From: an uncultured Clostridia bacterium
Lineage (GTDB): Bacteria; Bacillota; Clostridia; TANB77; CAG-508
Reading direction: 5' to 3'
DNA: 64,000 nt
Assembly: GCA_948502395.1 (NCBI GenBank)
Contig: CAOPES010000004.1
Location: 1 to 64,000, forward strand
Positions 38,421 to 46,379 of this stretch are shown here, piece after piece; the first letter of the stretch is position 1; each line of letters begins with the position of its first letter. A program made the translations under genes and the position numbers. Below the pieces are notes generated by a model. It was not told where the DNA came from. It worked only from the letters and a program-made list of their open reading frames with translations, and made no database searches.

Positions 38421-38453
38421 GGGTGTTTTTAAGGTCTGTCCCCAAAAACACCC
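38421..38453. repeat. GGGTGTTTTT-type repeat
   Basis: Hairpin GGGTGTTTTT / AAAAACACCC around AAGGTCTGTCCCC; the loop shares the GGTCYGTCCCC core with the main repeat. Related copies are at 49044 and, inverted, at 58933. Confidence 0.85.
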
Positions 38454-38471
38454 AAAAACATCAAAAATCAA

Positions 38472-38500
38472 TTGCAATTAATAGCGAAATATGATATAGT
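38472..38500 (+). promoter_or_regulatory. Promoter of the WG-repeat gene
   Basis: TTGCAA (38472-38477), 17 nt, TATAGT (38495-38500). Confidence 0.5.
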
Positions 38501-38525
38501 GTAAGCGTAAAAAGGAGTGAATTAA

Positions 38526-40055
38526 ATGCCAAGGTCAAACAAGGGAAGAAGATACGAAGAACCTAAACTAAATATAAAAAAAGTAATAGCGGTAATACTA
38601 GCAATAGTAGTGCTAATAATGTCAATTTTTGTAATAAAAGGCATAATAGATAAAAGTAAAGAAGAAGGAAGAATAACAAGCAAAAGTTACTTTTCTGCAT
38701 ACAAAGACAACAAATGGGGAGTAATAGACGAAGCTGGAAACTATGTAATAGACCCAGCATATGCAGAAATGATAGTAGTTCCAAACAGTAAAAATGATGT
38801 ATTCATTTGTACATATGATGTAGATTACGCAACTGGAACTTACAAGACAAAAGCGCTAAACAGCAAAAATGAAGAGATATTTACAAATTATGAGCAAATA
38901 GAAGCAATTCAAAATATGGATAAAAACAACAATGCTTGGTATGAAGAAAATGTATTAAGAGTAAAAAAAGGTGAAAAATACGGAACAATCAACCTAGACG
39001 GAACAGAATTGTTACCATGCGAATATGACGAAATAATAGCACAGCCAGAAGTGAAAAATTCATTAAAAATATCAAAAGAAGGTAAAGTTGGAATATCAGA
39101 TAACGAAGGAAAAATTATAATTCAGCCACAATATCAAGATATTCAAGACTTAGGAAAAGATAATAAAGATGGATTTATAGTAAAAAACGAAAATGGAAAA
39201 TTTGGAATAGTAGATTTCTCAAACAATCAAATTTTAGAAGCCAAATATGACGGAATAACAAAGGTACATGGAAATGACCTATATGCCGTAATACAAGGGA
39301 AAAATCAAATATTAGTAAAAAAAGACGGAACAGAAGTGCTAAGCAAAGGATATGACGAAATAACAGAAATACTAAAAAATGCAGAAAACGGAGTAATTTA
39401 TAAAAGTAAAAACAAATATGGAGTAATGAAGCAAACAGGCGAAAAAACAATAGAAGCGACATATGATGATTTAAAAGAAGCAAAAACAGGAATATTAATT
39501 GCTAAAAAAGGTGACAAATATGGAATAGTAGATTTGGAGAACAGTACAAAAGTAGAATTCAAGTATTTGTCAATCACATATAACGAAAAAGCGGATTTAT
39601 ATATTGCACAAGACGAAGAATATAACGATGAAATTTTAAATAGCGAATTTCAAGTAAAACAAACAGGAATATTAACAGATTTAAATGAAGAAAAAGGTTA
39701 TATTGAATTAAGACAAAATGATGAGTATAAATATTACAATTTCAGATTTGAAGAGAAAAAAGAAGCGGACATATTTGCAACAACTACTCTATTTGTTAGT
39801 AAAAAGGACGGAAAATATGGATTTGTTGACAAAGACGGAAAAGTTGTAGTAGATTACAAATATGATGATGCAGGAAATCAAAATATATATGGATATTCAG
39901 CAGTGAAGAAAGATGGAAAATGGGGAGCAATAAACGCAAAAGGAGAACTTGTACAAGAACCAACATACAATTTAGATGATTATTTAAAAGTTGATTTTGT
40001 TGGAAGATGGCACTTAGGAAAAGACCTTAATATGAACTATTATAATCAATTATAA
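38526..40055 (+). CDS. Membrane-anchored WG-repeat protein
   Basis: 509 residues; AAGGAGTG lies 7 nt before the ATG. A charged N-terminus is followed by one membrane helix (about 19-41) and then about eight WG repeats of the type KWGVIDEAGNYVIDPAY, KYGTINLDG, KFGIVDFSN, KYGFVDKDGKVVVDYKY and KWGAINAKGELV. WG repeats (KWG motifs) form beta-rich domains of poorly known function; in Gram-positives they are usually outside the membrane. The next gene starts 17 nt downstream, so the two are probably cotranscribed. Confidence 0.88.
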   Translation: MPRSNKGRRYEEPKLNIKKVIAVILAIVVLIMSIFVIKGIIDKSKEEGRITSKSYFSAYKDNKWGVIDEAGNYVIDPAYAEMIVVPNSKNDVFICTYDVDYATGTYKTKALNSKNEEIFTNYEQIEAIQNMDKNNNAWYEENVLRVKKGEKYGTINLDGTELLPCEYDEIIAQPEVKNSLKISKEGKVGISDNEGKIIIQPQYQDIQDLGKDNKDGFIVKNENGKFGIVDFSNNQILEAKYDGITKVHGNDLYAVIQGKNQILVKKDGTEVLSKGYDEITEILKNAENGVIYKSKNKYGVMKQTGEKTIEATYDDLKEAKTGILIAKKGDKYGIVDLENSTKVEFKYLSITYNEKADLYIAQDEEYNDEILNSEFQVKQTGILTDLNEEKGYIELRQNDEYKYYNFRFEEKKEADIFATTTLFVSKKDGKYGFVDKDGKVVVDYKYDDAGNQNIYGYSAVKKDGKWGAINAKGELVQEPTYNLDDYLKVDFVGRWHLGKDLNMNYYNQL

Positions 40056-40072
40056 TAAGGAAGGTGGAAAAA

Positions 40073-40351
40073 ATGGAACCAAAGACGAACTATCAATATA
40101 CATATTTTATACATCCCTTTATAATAAAAGAAGGGAAATACCAAAAATACATACAAAAAATGTTAAAAGACAAGGACTTTGAACTAAAAGTATTTCAAAG
40201 AGAAAAAGACCTAAAAACGTACCAATACTTTTTGCCAAAAGCTAGAGAATTTTTATTCTCAAGCTTTGGACTAAACAGCGAAAAAATAAAAAATCTTGAA
40301 GAATTGCCAGTAGAAACACGGAGCAGCGATACTTGGCAAATATTCATGTAA
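40073..40351 (+). CDS. Unknown tail-anchored protein, 5' fragment
   Basis: 92 residues from the ATG at 40073, with GGAAGGTGG ending 5 nt before it; an in-frame GTG at 40064 lies inside that site and is not used. Begins MEPKTNYQYTYFIHPFIIKEG. The frame stops at 40349-40351, but the next frame, open from 40312, continues as a plausible protein (AAILGKYSCNIFEYNLKKD) into the reading frame that follows. The whole would be about 413 residues. I do not recognise the family. Confidence 0.7.
   Translation: MEPKTNYQYTYFIHPFIIKEGKYQKYIQKMLKDKDFELKVFQREKDLKTYQYFLPKAREFLFSSFGLNSEKIKNLEELPVETRSSDTWQIFM
40312..40351 (+). other. +1 frameshift interval in the unknown gene
   Basis: The downstream frame is closed by TAG ending near 40311 and the upstream frame ends at 40351, so the shift lies in this interval. 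It contains ACA CGG AGC; dropping the C of CGGA or the following A joins the frames. The direction is +1, as at 31069. Confidence 0.75.
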
Positions 40352-40469
40352 CATATTTGAATATAATCTAAAAAAAGATATTCAAGGAAAAGTTGATGAT
40401 AGCAAAGGAATATTCTTTAACATACAAAAAATAGAAGTCATATGTTTCAAAACAGGAATAGGATTTGTT

Positions 40470-41315
40470 TTGATAAAAACAAATGTAGAAGAAGAGACAA
40501 GCTTTGCAAACATATTAAATTTTAATTACAAATTTAGAGATATAAACCAAGAAGGAAATATGCTAGATTCTTATGACAATATCAGATTACAAACTAGCGA
40601 TTTTGCAGATGTAAAGACTTTTAGAGATTTAATAAAAAGCATCACAGATTCCAATGTTGATGCAATTGAGTTAGATGTAAATGTAGAACGATTTTTAACA
40701 TTTTCATATTTGTGTGTAGACCAAGAAGCTTGGAATGCAACAAATGAATTCGATAAAATCAAGCATCACTTTGTAAAATATGCCAATATTTTGCCAGCAG
40801 ATAAAGATGCAAATTTAGAAACAGTGGAAGCAAAGAAATTAGTAACATTATCCAAATGGAAATACGCAAAAATGGCACTAACAAAGCAATCAGTAGCATT
40901 ACTATCATCAAGTGCAGAAATGAACAACTACACAATACTTCCAGCAGAATACGAAAATCAATATCTTTATACATACATATTAAATTTGTATAAAAAAATA
41001 TATCTAAAAAAATTACAAGCAGAATTCAAAAATCCTAGAAAAGTAAATTCTGCAAGAAAGCAATTTGCTAATTTTACAAAAAAACTTTGGGTTCAAGAAG
41101 TAACGGAAGATGACACTGGTACAGAATTAGACTTAAAAATGAGAGACGTTTTGGAATTAGAAAAATTGTATGCAGAAGTGAAAAGTAAGTATGATGTTTT
41201 ATACAAAGATATGAATATAGATAAAAATAGAAAATTAATAATTTTTATTGCAATAATGTTAGGTGCATCATTAGCTTTGAATATAATAAACTTTATTGTT
41301 TTAATGAAAAAGTAA
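40470..41315 (+). CDS. Unknown tail-anchored protein, 3' fragment
   Basis: 281 residues from a TTG at 40470, though the coding frame opens at about 40312 without a start codon or ribosome-binding site. The product is mostly charged and helical (KLQAEFKNPRKVNSARKQF, LDLKMRDVLELEKLYAEVKSKYDVLYK) and ends in one hydrophobic helix (LIIFIAIMLGASLALNIINF), so the intact protein would be anchored by its C-terminus. Operon position after the WG-repeat gene suggests a shared envelope role, but no function can be assigned. Confidence 0.7.
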   Translation: MIKTNVEEETSFANILNFNYKFRDINQEGNMLDSYDNIRLQTSDFADVKTFRDLIKSITDSNVDAIELDVNVERFLTFSYLCVDQEAWNATNEFDKIKHHFVKYANILPADKDANLETVEAKKLVTLSKWKYAKMALTKQSVALLSSSAEMNNYTILPAEYENQYLYTYILNLYKKIYLKKLQAEFKNPRKVNSARKQFANFTKKLWVQEVTEDDTGTELDLKMRDVLELEKLYAEVKSKYDVLYKDMNIDKNRKLIIFIAIMLGASLALNIINFIVLMKK

Positions 41316-41326
41316 GTAAAAACTTA

Positions 41327-41362
41327 AATCGAGCGAACCCCTTCTTTTAGGTTCGCTTGATT
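41327..41362 (+). terminator. Hairpin terminator before acpS
   Basis: Thirteen-base stem AATCGAGCGAACC / GGTTCGCTTGATT (one G-U). The T tail is weak, so it may be leaky and let acpS be transcribed by readthrough. Confidence 0.6.
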
Positions 41363-41393
41363 GATATTATTATAAAAAACAAGGAGAAGTTTT

Positions 41394-41768
41394 ATGAAAA
41401 TAGCTTGTGGAACAGATATAATAGAAATAGAAAGAATAAAAGAAAACATAGAAAACTTAGGAGAAAAGTTCTTAAACAAAATATATACAGAACAAGAAAT
41501 ACAATATTGCGAAAGCAAAAAAGTACAAAAATATCAAAGCTATGCAGCAAGATTTGCAGTAAAAGAAGCAGCATTTAAAGCAATATCATTTAAATTAAAA
41601 GATAAATACCAAATATGTTGGAAAGACATAGAAACAATTGTAAATGACCAGGGGAAACCAGAATTAAGAATAATAGGCCTAAATTTGAATGATGTAGAAA
41701 GTATGGATGTGAGTATATCACATTGCCAAGCTTATGCAACAGCAAATGTAACAATTTTGATTAAATAG
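41394..41768 (+). CDS. acpS: Holo-[acyl-carrier-protein] synthase
   Basis: 124 residues, the usual family size, with AAGGAG upstream. It transfers 4'-phosphopantetheine from CoA to apo-acyl carrier protein for fatty-acid synthesis. The magnesium-binding residues are visible as Asp8 in GTDIIEIERI and Glu58 in FAVKEAAFKAI; the C-terminal VSISHCQAYA matches the conserved SHxxxYA. No separate promoter is clear. A repeat copy begins 5 nt after the stop codon. Confidence 0.93.
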   Translation: MKIACGTDIIEIERIKENIENLGEKFLNKIYTEQEIQYCESKKVQKYQSYAARFAVKEAAFKAISFKLKDKYQICWKDIETIVNDQGKPELRIIGLNLNDVESMDVSISHCQAYATANVTILIK

Positions 41769-41773
41769 AAAAT

Positions 41774-41835
41774 ATTGCCATTGGGGACGGACCTTTTTGG
41801 CAATTTATTGCCACTGGGGACAGACCTTTTTGACA
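41774..41835. repeat. Two-arm copy of the GGGACGGACC repeat
   Basis: Two arms in the same orientation, as at 38322. The last border reads TTGACA instead of TTGGCA, creating a possible -35 box for tatD (41830-41835), although no good -10 follows at 17 nt. Confidence 0.88.
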
Positions 41836-41870
41836 TGGGAAAAGAATAATTAGAGATAGAAGGAGAAAAA

Positions 41871-42647
41871 ATGAAATTTTTTGACAGTCATGCACATCTA
41901 AATGACGAAAAATTCGATGAAGACAGAGATGAGCTAATAGAAAAAATCCACAATGACGAGATAGGAAAATTTATAACAGCAGGATATAGCATAGAAAGTT
42001 CAAAAAAAGCAATAGAACTATGTAAAAAATATGAATTTATGTATCCTATATGTGGAATATCACCAAATGACATTCCACAAACAGAACACGAATTGTGGAA
42101 AGACTTAGATGAAATTGAACAAATAATAAAAATAAATAATCTTACTGTTGCAGTTGGTGAAATTGGTTTAGATTATTATTGGAATAAAGAAAATAAAAAA
42201 TTACAAAGGCTAGCTTTTATTGAACAAATAAAAATGGCAAATAAATTAGGACTTCCAATAGTTATACACACAAGGGAGGCTGTAATGGACACAATAGAAA
42301 TTCTAAAACAAAATGAAGTTATCAAAAAGGGAATTTTTCACTGTTGTCCGCTAAACAGAGAGTTGGTCAAAGAAGCTTTGAAATTAGGATTTTACATTTC
42401 TTTTGCAGGCCCAGTTACTTTTAAAAACTCAAAAAATGCAGATGAAATTATAAATCTTGTGCCAAATGATAGAATGTTAATCGAAACAGATAGTCCATAT
42501 CTTTCTCCAGAACCTTTAAGGGGGAGAAGGAATGATCCAAGAAATGTTAAGTTGACAGCTCAAAAAATTGCAGATGTTAAGGGTCTTTCTTTGGAAGATG
42601 TTGCAAATATTACCTACGAAAATGCTATGAGAATTTTTGAAATATAA
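41871..42647 (+). CDS. tatD: TatD-family metal-dependent nuclease
   Basis: 258 residues; AAGGAG precedes the ATG by 6 nt. Family motifs in order: FFDSHAHLND (metal-binding His pair), VGEIGLDYYW (Glu ligand), IVIHTREA, GIFHCCP and ETDSPYLSPEPLRGRRNDP, the last with the catalytic Asp. TatD proteins are 3'-5' exonucleases or DNases acting on single-stranded nucleic acid; several have been linked to repair. The gene is complete and of standard length. Confidence 0.93.
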   Translation: MKFFDSHAHLNDEKFDEDRDELIEKIHNDEIGKFITAGYSIESSKKAIELCKKYEFMYPICGISPNDIPQTEHELWKDLDEIEQIIKINNLTVAVGEIGLDYYWNKENKKLQRLAFIEQIKMANKLGLPIVIHTREAVMDTIEILKQNEVIKKGIFHCCPLNRELVKEALKLGFYISFAGPVTFKNSKNADEIINLVPNDRMLIETDSPYLSPEPLRGRRNDPRNVKLTAQKIADVKGLSLEDVANITYENAMRIFEI

Positions 42648-42715
42648 TATTAAGTTAAAAGTCATTTATCAAAAGAAGAAATCGAAAAACTAAAAAAGAA
42701 TAATAATAAATACAA

Positions 42716-42750
42716 AAAAGCTAGAATATACTATATACTCTAGCTTTCTT
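42716..42750 (-). terminator. Terminator of the lemA-htpX unit
   Basis: Imperfect stem around AAAGCTAGA / TCTAGCTTT between the convergent tatD and htpX genes. Read on the minus strand it ends in a T run, so it mainly serves htpX; it may also stop tatD transcripts. Confidence 0.65.
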
Positions 42751-42764
42751 ATATTTAACACAAT

Positions 42765-43673
42765 TTATCTCAAATTCCTTAAAGCTTCAATTCTGTCTTC
42801 GGTACTAGGGTGGGTAGACCAAATATTAGAAGACTTTTTCTTCTTACCTTCCTTAGTCTCACTTCTAAAAGGATTAACAATATACATACTAGCAGTAGCA
42901 CTATTAGCAGTACCTAACTGATTAGGGTCACTTTCCAACTTTTGTAAAGCAGAAATAAGACCATCAGGATTACGAGTAAACTCAATAGCAGTACTATCAG
43001 CCAAAAACTCTCTCTTCCTTGACAAAGCAAGTTGCATCAAAGAACCAAAAATAGGAGAAAGAATTAGGCAAACTAATCCAATCAACATCAAAATTCCATT
43101 TCCACTATTATTATCACTGTCTCTATCCTTTCCGCCACCCCAGAAAAGAGTTCTAGAAACAATATCAGAAAGCATTACAATAAAACCAACCATAACAGAA
43201 ACTACACAACTAAGCAAAATATCATAATTCTTAATATGGCTCATTTCGTGAGCAATTACACCTTCTAATTCATAATAATCTAACTTTTCTAAAAGGCCAG
43301 TAGTAACACAAATAACAGCATTTTCAGGATTTCTACCAGTAGCAAATGCATTAGGTTGAGCATCATCTACCACATAAAGTCTAGGCTTTGTAGTCAATCC
43401 CGAAGAAATCATCAAAGCATCTAAAATATTTACTAACTTCAAATCTTCTTCCTTAGTCGCAGGCCTTGCCCTATTAAGAGACAACACAATTTTATCACTA
43501 TAATAGTAAGAACCCCAAGCGGAAGCAATAGACACAGTAAGTGCAATTACGATTGAAAGCATTCCTAAATCCAATGCATTACATACATAATATATTATTA
43601 AAGTAATAACTAATATAAATATACTAACAATTATTCCAGATTGTATTTTATTTCTTTTAACATTTTCAAACAT
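42765..43673 (-). CDS. htpX: HtpX-like M48 family membrane metalloprotease
   Basis: 302 residues. Two N-terminal membrane helices (about 13-30 and 38-55), the zinc site HEMSH at 142-146 with IKNYD after it, two further hydrophobic segments (about 155-178 and 193-215), REFLADSTAIEF carrying the third zinc ligand Glu, and a C-terminal STHPSTEDRIEAL, all as in HtpX. The family degrades misfolded membrane proteins. AAAGGA on the minus strand precedes the ATG. lemA lies upstream on the same strand with a repeat between; lemA and htpX neighbours are a known pairing. No promoter of its own was found. Confidence 0.93.
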   Translation of the reverse strand: MFENVKRNKIQSGIIVSIFILVITLIIYYVCNALDLGMLSIVIALTVSIASAWGSYYYSDKIVLSLNRARPATKEEDLKLVNILDALMISSGLTTKPRLYVVDDAQPNAFATGRNPENAVICVTTGLLEKLDYYELEGVIAHEMSHIKNYDILLSCVVSVMVGFIVMLSDIVSRTLFWGGGKDRDSDNNSGNGILMLIGLVCLILSPIFGSLMQLALSRKREFLADSTAIEFTRNPDGLISALQKLESDPNQLGTANSATASMYIVNPFRSETKEGKKKKSSNIWSTHPSTEDRIEALRNLR

Positions 43674-43693
43674 AAAAATTATTCCTTTCTATT

Positions 43694-43773
43694 ATTGCCA
43701 TTGGGGACGGACCTTTTTGGCAATTTATTGCCATTTAGCTCCGTCCCTGTTGGCAATTTTTTGCCAAAGGGGA
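43694..43773. repeat. Multi-arm GGGACGGACC repeat between lemA and htpX
   Basis: A forward arm, a reverse arm (TTAGCTCCGTCCCTGTTGGCA) and a partial third arm. Here the repeat lies inside an apparent operon, in the leader of htpX. Confidence 0.85.
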
Positions 43774-43789
43774 CACTCCTTAAATTTTT

Positions 43790-43840
43790 GAAACGTCCCC
43801 GACAGACAAAAATGTCCATCGGGGACATATCTGTTAGACA
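43790..43840. repeat. TGTCC/GGGGAC-type repeat
   Basis: ACGTCCCCGACAGACAAAA then TGTCCATCGGGGACAT and CTGTTAGACA; related to the copies at 47143 and 59102. It ends at the lemA stop codon. Confidence 0.65.
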
Positions 43841-44395
43841 TTAGTTCCCAAAGTCAACTTTAACATTTTTTCTAGCTTCATCACTTTCTGCTTTAAATAA
43901 ATCACGTGCTGTGAAATTAAACATTCCAGCGATAATGTTAGAAGGAAATACTTGTAATTTTGTATTGTACATAGTTACAGCGTCATTGTAAAATTGTCTT
44001 GAAAAAGAAATTTTATTTTCTGTATTTCTTAATTCTTCTGATAAGTCTGAGAAATTTTGATTTGCTTTTAGTTCTGGGTAGCTTTCAGAAACAGCCATTA
44101 TTGTTTTTAATGATGTTGATAGTTCGTTATCTAATTTTGCTTTTTCAGAAACGCTATTTGTGTCAGCCCAAGAAGTTCTAAGTGCAGCAATTTTTTCAAA
44201 AGTTTCTTTTTCGTGTGCCATGTAACCTTTTACAGTTTCAACAAAGTTTGGAATTAAATCAAATCTTCTTTGTAATTGAACGTCAATTTGACTCCAAGCG
44301 TTGTCTACTTTTATTTTAGATTGTACTAAACCATTATACATTCCTATAACAGCTATGATAAGCACAACTAAAATAGCTAATATAATCCATAACAT
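43841..44395 (-). CDS. lemA: LemA family protein
   Basis: 184 residues from the minus-strand ATG at 44395, which has AGGAGG 9 nt upstream; the in-frame ATG 33 nt earlier lacks a site. An N-terminal membrane helix (WIILAILVVLIIAVIGMY) is followed by the family core: NAWSQIDVQLQRRFDLIPN, VKGYMAHE, LKANQNFSDLSEELRNTENKI, YNDAVTMYNTKLQVFPSNIIA. LemA proteins are membrane-anchored helical bundles of uncertain role, repeatedly found beside HtpX-type proteases. Confidence 0.94.
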   Translation of the reverse strand: MLWIILAILVVLIIAVIGMYNGLVQSKIKVDNAWSQIDVQLQRRFDLIPNFVETVKGYMAHEKETFEKIAALRTSWADTNSVSEKAKLDNELSTSLKTIMAVSESYPELKANQNFSDLSEELRNTENKISFSRQFYNDAVTMYNTKLQVFPSNIIAGMFNFTARDLFKAESDEARKNVKVDFGN

Positions 44396-44432
44396 AATAA
44401 TAAATCCTCCTATTCTTATAATATACAAATAG

Positions 44433-44461
44433 ATAATAACATATTCTGATTTTTAATACAA
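44433..44461 (-). promoter_or_regulatory. lemA promoter
   Basis: On the minus strand TTGTAT (44461-44456), 17 nt, TATTAT (44438-44433), about 40 nt before the start codon. Confidence 0.5.
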
Positions 44462-44623
44462 GAAAAATGTAAAAAAATAAAATTAAAAAAGTAATATTTT
44501 AAAAATTGGAACATATAATAATAGTAAGTGCCTACGGAAATAAGCAATTCGAGCAAAAAGGACAAATTATTTGGGAAAAATGATATGTTTCTAAGTCTTG
44601 AAATTGTAGGGAAACGGCAAAAT

Positions 44624-44652
44624 TTGACAAATTGGAAAAAATATAGTATAAT
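44624..44652 (+). promoter_or_regulatory. Consensus promoter of the G5-3D gene
   Basis: Exact TTGACA (44624-44629), 17 nt, exact TATAAT (44647-44652). The leader is only about 25 nt, so there is no room for the c-di-AMP riboswitch that often precedes such cell-wall genes. Confidence 0.85.
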
Positions 44653-44684
44653 AAATACGTTGCCAAAAGGAGGTAATAAAAAAT

Positions 44685-45620
44685 ATGAAAAGAGAAGAAA
44701 AAGCTTCAATTTCCATTATGAAAATAATATGTGTAACCATAATAATGATTTTAATATCAGGAATCGGAGTTATGGCAGTAAACACAAACTTAAAAGACGT
44801 AAAAATCATTCTTCAAAACGGATACGAAATGTCAACACTAACAGGAAAGACAACAGTATCAGAAATATTAGCAGAAAACAACATAGTATTAGAAGAAAAT
44901 CAAAAAACAATACCAGACCTAAACCAAGAAATAACAACAGGTCAAAGTATACAAATAACAGATAAAACATACAACGAAGTTCAAATTGCAAAAATATCAG
45001 AAGAAGGTGTACAAACAACACTAGAACAAATACTAGAAAATTATGCACCAATTACTGAGAAAATAGTAACAGAACAAGTTGAAATACCATATGAAACAAT
45101 TACAAAAAATGCAACAACATCAGAGCAAGGAACAACAAGTAGAGTACTAAAACAAGGAAAAAATGGATTAAAAGAAGTAACATACAAAATAAAAATTCAA
45201 AACAACGTGGAAATTGAAAGAACAGTACTATCAGAAAAAGTAATAACAGAACCAGTAAACAAAATAGTACAAGTACAAAAAACAGTACAAACAACATCAA
45301 GAGCTAGCACAACACCAAGAACAGCAGCAGTTCCAACAAACGGAACAACATATAAAATAACAGCATATTGTTCATGTGCAAAATGTTGTGGAAAATCAAC
45401 AGGAAGAACAGCATCAGGAACACAAGCAACAGCAGGAAGAACAGTAGCAGCACCAGCAAACTTCGCATTTGGAACAAAACTAAACATCGGTGGACAAATT
45501 TACACAGTAGAAGACAGAGGCGGAGCAATAAAAGGTAACAAAATAGATATATATGTAAATTCACATGCAGCAGCATTACAATGGGGAGTGAGATACTTAC
45601 CAGTAAGTGTAGTTCAATAA
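44685..45620 (+). CDS. G5 and 3D domain protein, YabE-like cell-wall enzyme
   Basis: 311 residues; AAGGAGG upstream. An N-terminal membrane helix or signal (about 13-32) is followed by a DUF348-like segment (about 38-80), a G5 domain (about 120-200, PITEKIVTEQVEIPYETI) and a Thr-rich linker. The C-terminal 3D domain (about 224-310) has ITAYCSC, VEDRGGAIKG and KIDIYVNSH, giving the three conserved Asp residues. The layout matches Bacillus YabE and the clostridial stationary-phase muralytic proteins related to Rpf, which cut peptidoglycan, probably as lytic transglycosylases. It is transcribed from a consensus promoter and ended by its own terminator, so it is likely expressed strongly. Confidence 0.88.
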   Translation: MKREEKASISIMKIICVTIIMILISGIGVMAVNTNLKDVKIILQNGYEMSTLTGKTTVSEILAENNIVLEENQKTIPDLNQEITTGQSIQITDKTYNEVQIAKISEEGVQTTLEQILENYAPITEKIVTEQVEIPYETITKNATTSEQGTTSRVLKQGKNGLKEVTYKIKIQNNVEIERTVLSEKVITEPVNKIVQVQKTVQTTSRASTTPRTAAVPTNGTTYKITAYCSCAKCCGKSTGRTASGTQATAGRTVAAPANFAFGTKLNIGGQIYTVEDRGGAIKGNKIDIYVNSHAAALQWGVRYLPVSVVQ

Positions 45621-45638
45621 AAATATAATATAAAACTA

Positions 45639-45679
45639 GAAATTGGTTAATTTAGTAAAATTGACTAATTTCTTTTTTT
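45639..45679 (+). terminator. Terminator after the G5-3D gene
   Basis: Twelve-base stem GAAATTGGTTAA / TTGACTAATTTC and a run of seven T. Its right arm contains the -35 box of the next promoter. Confidence 0.8.
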
Positions 45680-45689
45680 ATGTTAAAAT
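45661..45689 (+). promoter_or_regulatory. Promoter of the HAD gene
   Basis: TTGACT (45661-45666), 17 nt, TAAAAT (45684-45689). The -35 box lies inside the terminator stem of the preceding gene. Confidence 0.65.
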
Positions 45690-45721
45690 AAAAGTGCGTA
45701 AAATGCAGGGGGAATAATCAT

Positions 45722-46261
45722 ATGATGAATATTATATTTTTAGACGTGGATGGAGTATTAAACTCTATTGAATCTGCGAGAACTTTTGTAGAACAACGGT
45801 GCAGAATAAAAAAGAACCTTTCAGAAAAGGAAAAAACAAATGTAGCCATTGTACAGTTGCAATCTGGTGCATTTGATGATTGGCCTTTTTCAGAAAAAAG
45901 CCTAGAATGCTTAGTCAAGATAGTTGAAAAAGCAGACGCAAAAATAGTAGTTAGCTCATGTTGGAGACTCTATGAAAAGCAAAAACAAAGGCTATTAGCC
46001 AAAATGTCAGAATATAATTTGGCAAGCAAGGTAATTGGTTACACACCATATTTACCTAGATTTGGTAGAGAAAAAGAAATTCAAACTTTCTTAGAACAGC
46101 TCAACCAGAGAGCAAATTATATTATTTTAGACGATGACATTGAATTCTTTCAAAATACGTCTGCGTATTTGGTAAGAACCAGTGAAGAATATGGTTTGCA
46201 AGAAAACCATATTGAAAAAGCACTAGAGATTTTCAGGAAACAAGAAAATAACGAACTATAA
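45722..46261 (+). CDS. Small HAD-superfamily hydrolase
   Basis: 179 residues; two ATG codons in a row follow GGGGGA, so the start is 45722 or 45725. The N-terminal IIFLDVDGVLNS holds the HAD nucleophile Asp and the second Asp two residues on. VVSSCWRLY gives the motif II Ser, and LDDDIEFF resembles the motif IV acidic pair. The size and the Cys-Trp-Arg motif suggest the small HAD group seen in nucleic-acid repair-like proteins, but the substrate is unknown. It uses more mixed codons than its neighbours and contains the only ordinary in-frame CGG I could find in the window (about 45797), so recent transfer is possible. Confidence 0.78.
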   Translation: MMNIIFLDVDGVLNSIESARTFVEQRCRIKKNLSEKEKTNVAIVQLQSGAFDDWPFSEKSLECLVKIVEKADAKIVVSSCWRLYEKQKQRLLAKMSEYNLASKVIGYTPYLPRFGREKEIQTFLEQLNQRANYIILDDDIEFFQNTSAYLVRTSEEYGLQENHIEKALEIFRKQENNEL

Positions 46262-46276
46262 AAGGTTCGTTATTTT
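46245..46276 (+). terminator. Terminator overlapping the HAD stop codon
   Basis: Stem AAAATAACGAAC / GTTCGTTATTTT with the stop codon in the loop. Confidence 0.75.
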
Positions 46277-46292
46277 TATGCCAAAAATCAGC

Positions 46293-46321
46293 TAGACATT
46301 AAAGCAAAAATGTAGTAAAAT
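46293..46321 (+). promoter_or_regulatory. Promoter of the exonuclease III gene
   Basis: TAGACA (46293-46298), 17 nt, TAAAAT (46316-46321). Confidence 0.5.
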
Positions 46322-46328
46322 AAGAGCA

Positions 46329-46355
46329 TGCCAAAAGGGACGGTCCTTTTTGGCA
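46329..46355. repeat. Short GGGACGG repeat in the exonuclease III leader
   Basis: TGCCAAAAGGGACGGTCC then TTTTTGGCA, a compact self-complementary copy placed between the promoter and the start codon, so it would be in the message 5' end. Confidence 0.8.
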
Positions 46356-46379
46356 GGAAAAGAGAAAGGACGAATGTAA

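Noticed and set aside
44460..44684. c-di-AMP riboswitch ahead of the 3D-domain gene
   Set aside because: The consensus promoter leaves a leader of only about 25 nt, and no riboswitch core was seen upstream.
44528..44965. Overlapping plus-strand frame across the G5-3D gene start
   Set aside because: It conflicts with a clear promoter, ribosome-binding site and conserved protein in another frame.
31075..45800. Full reassignment of CGG to another amino acid
   Set aside because: The HAD gene reads through CGG normally, and three codons are too few to support a changed code; a frame-shift explanation fits the two split genes better.
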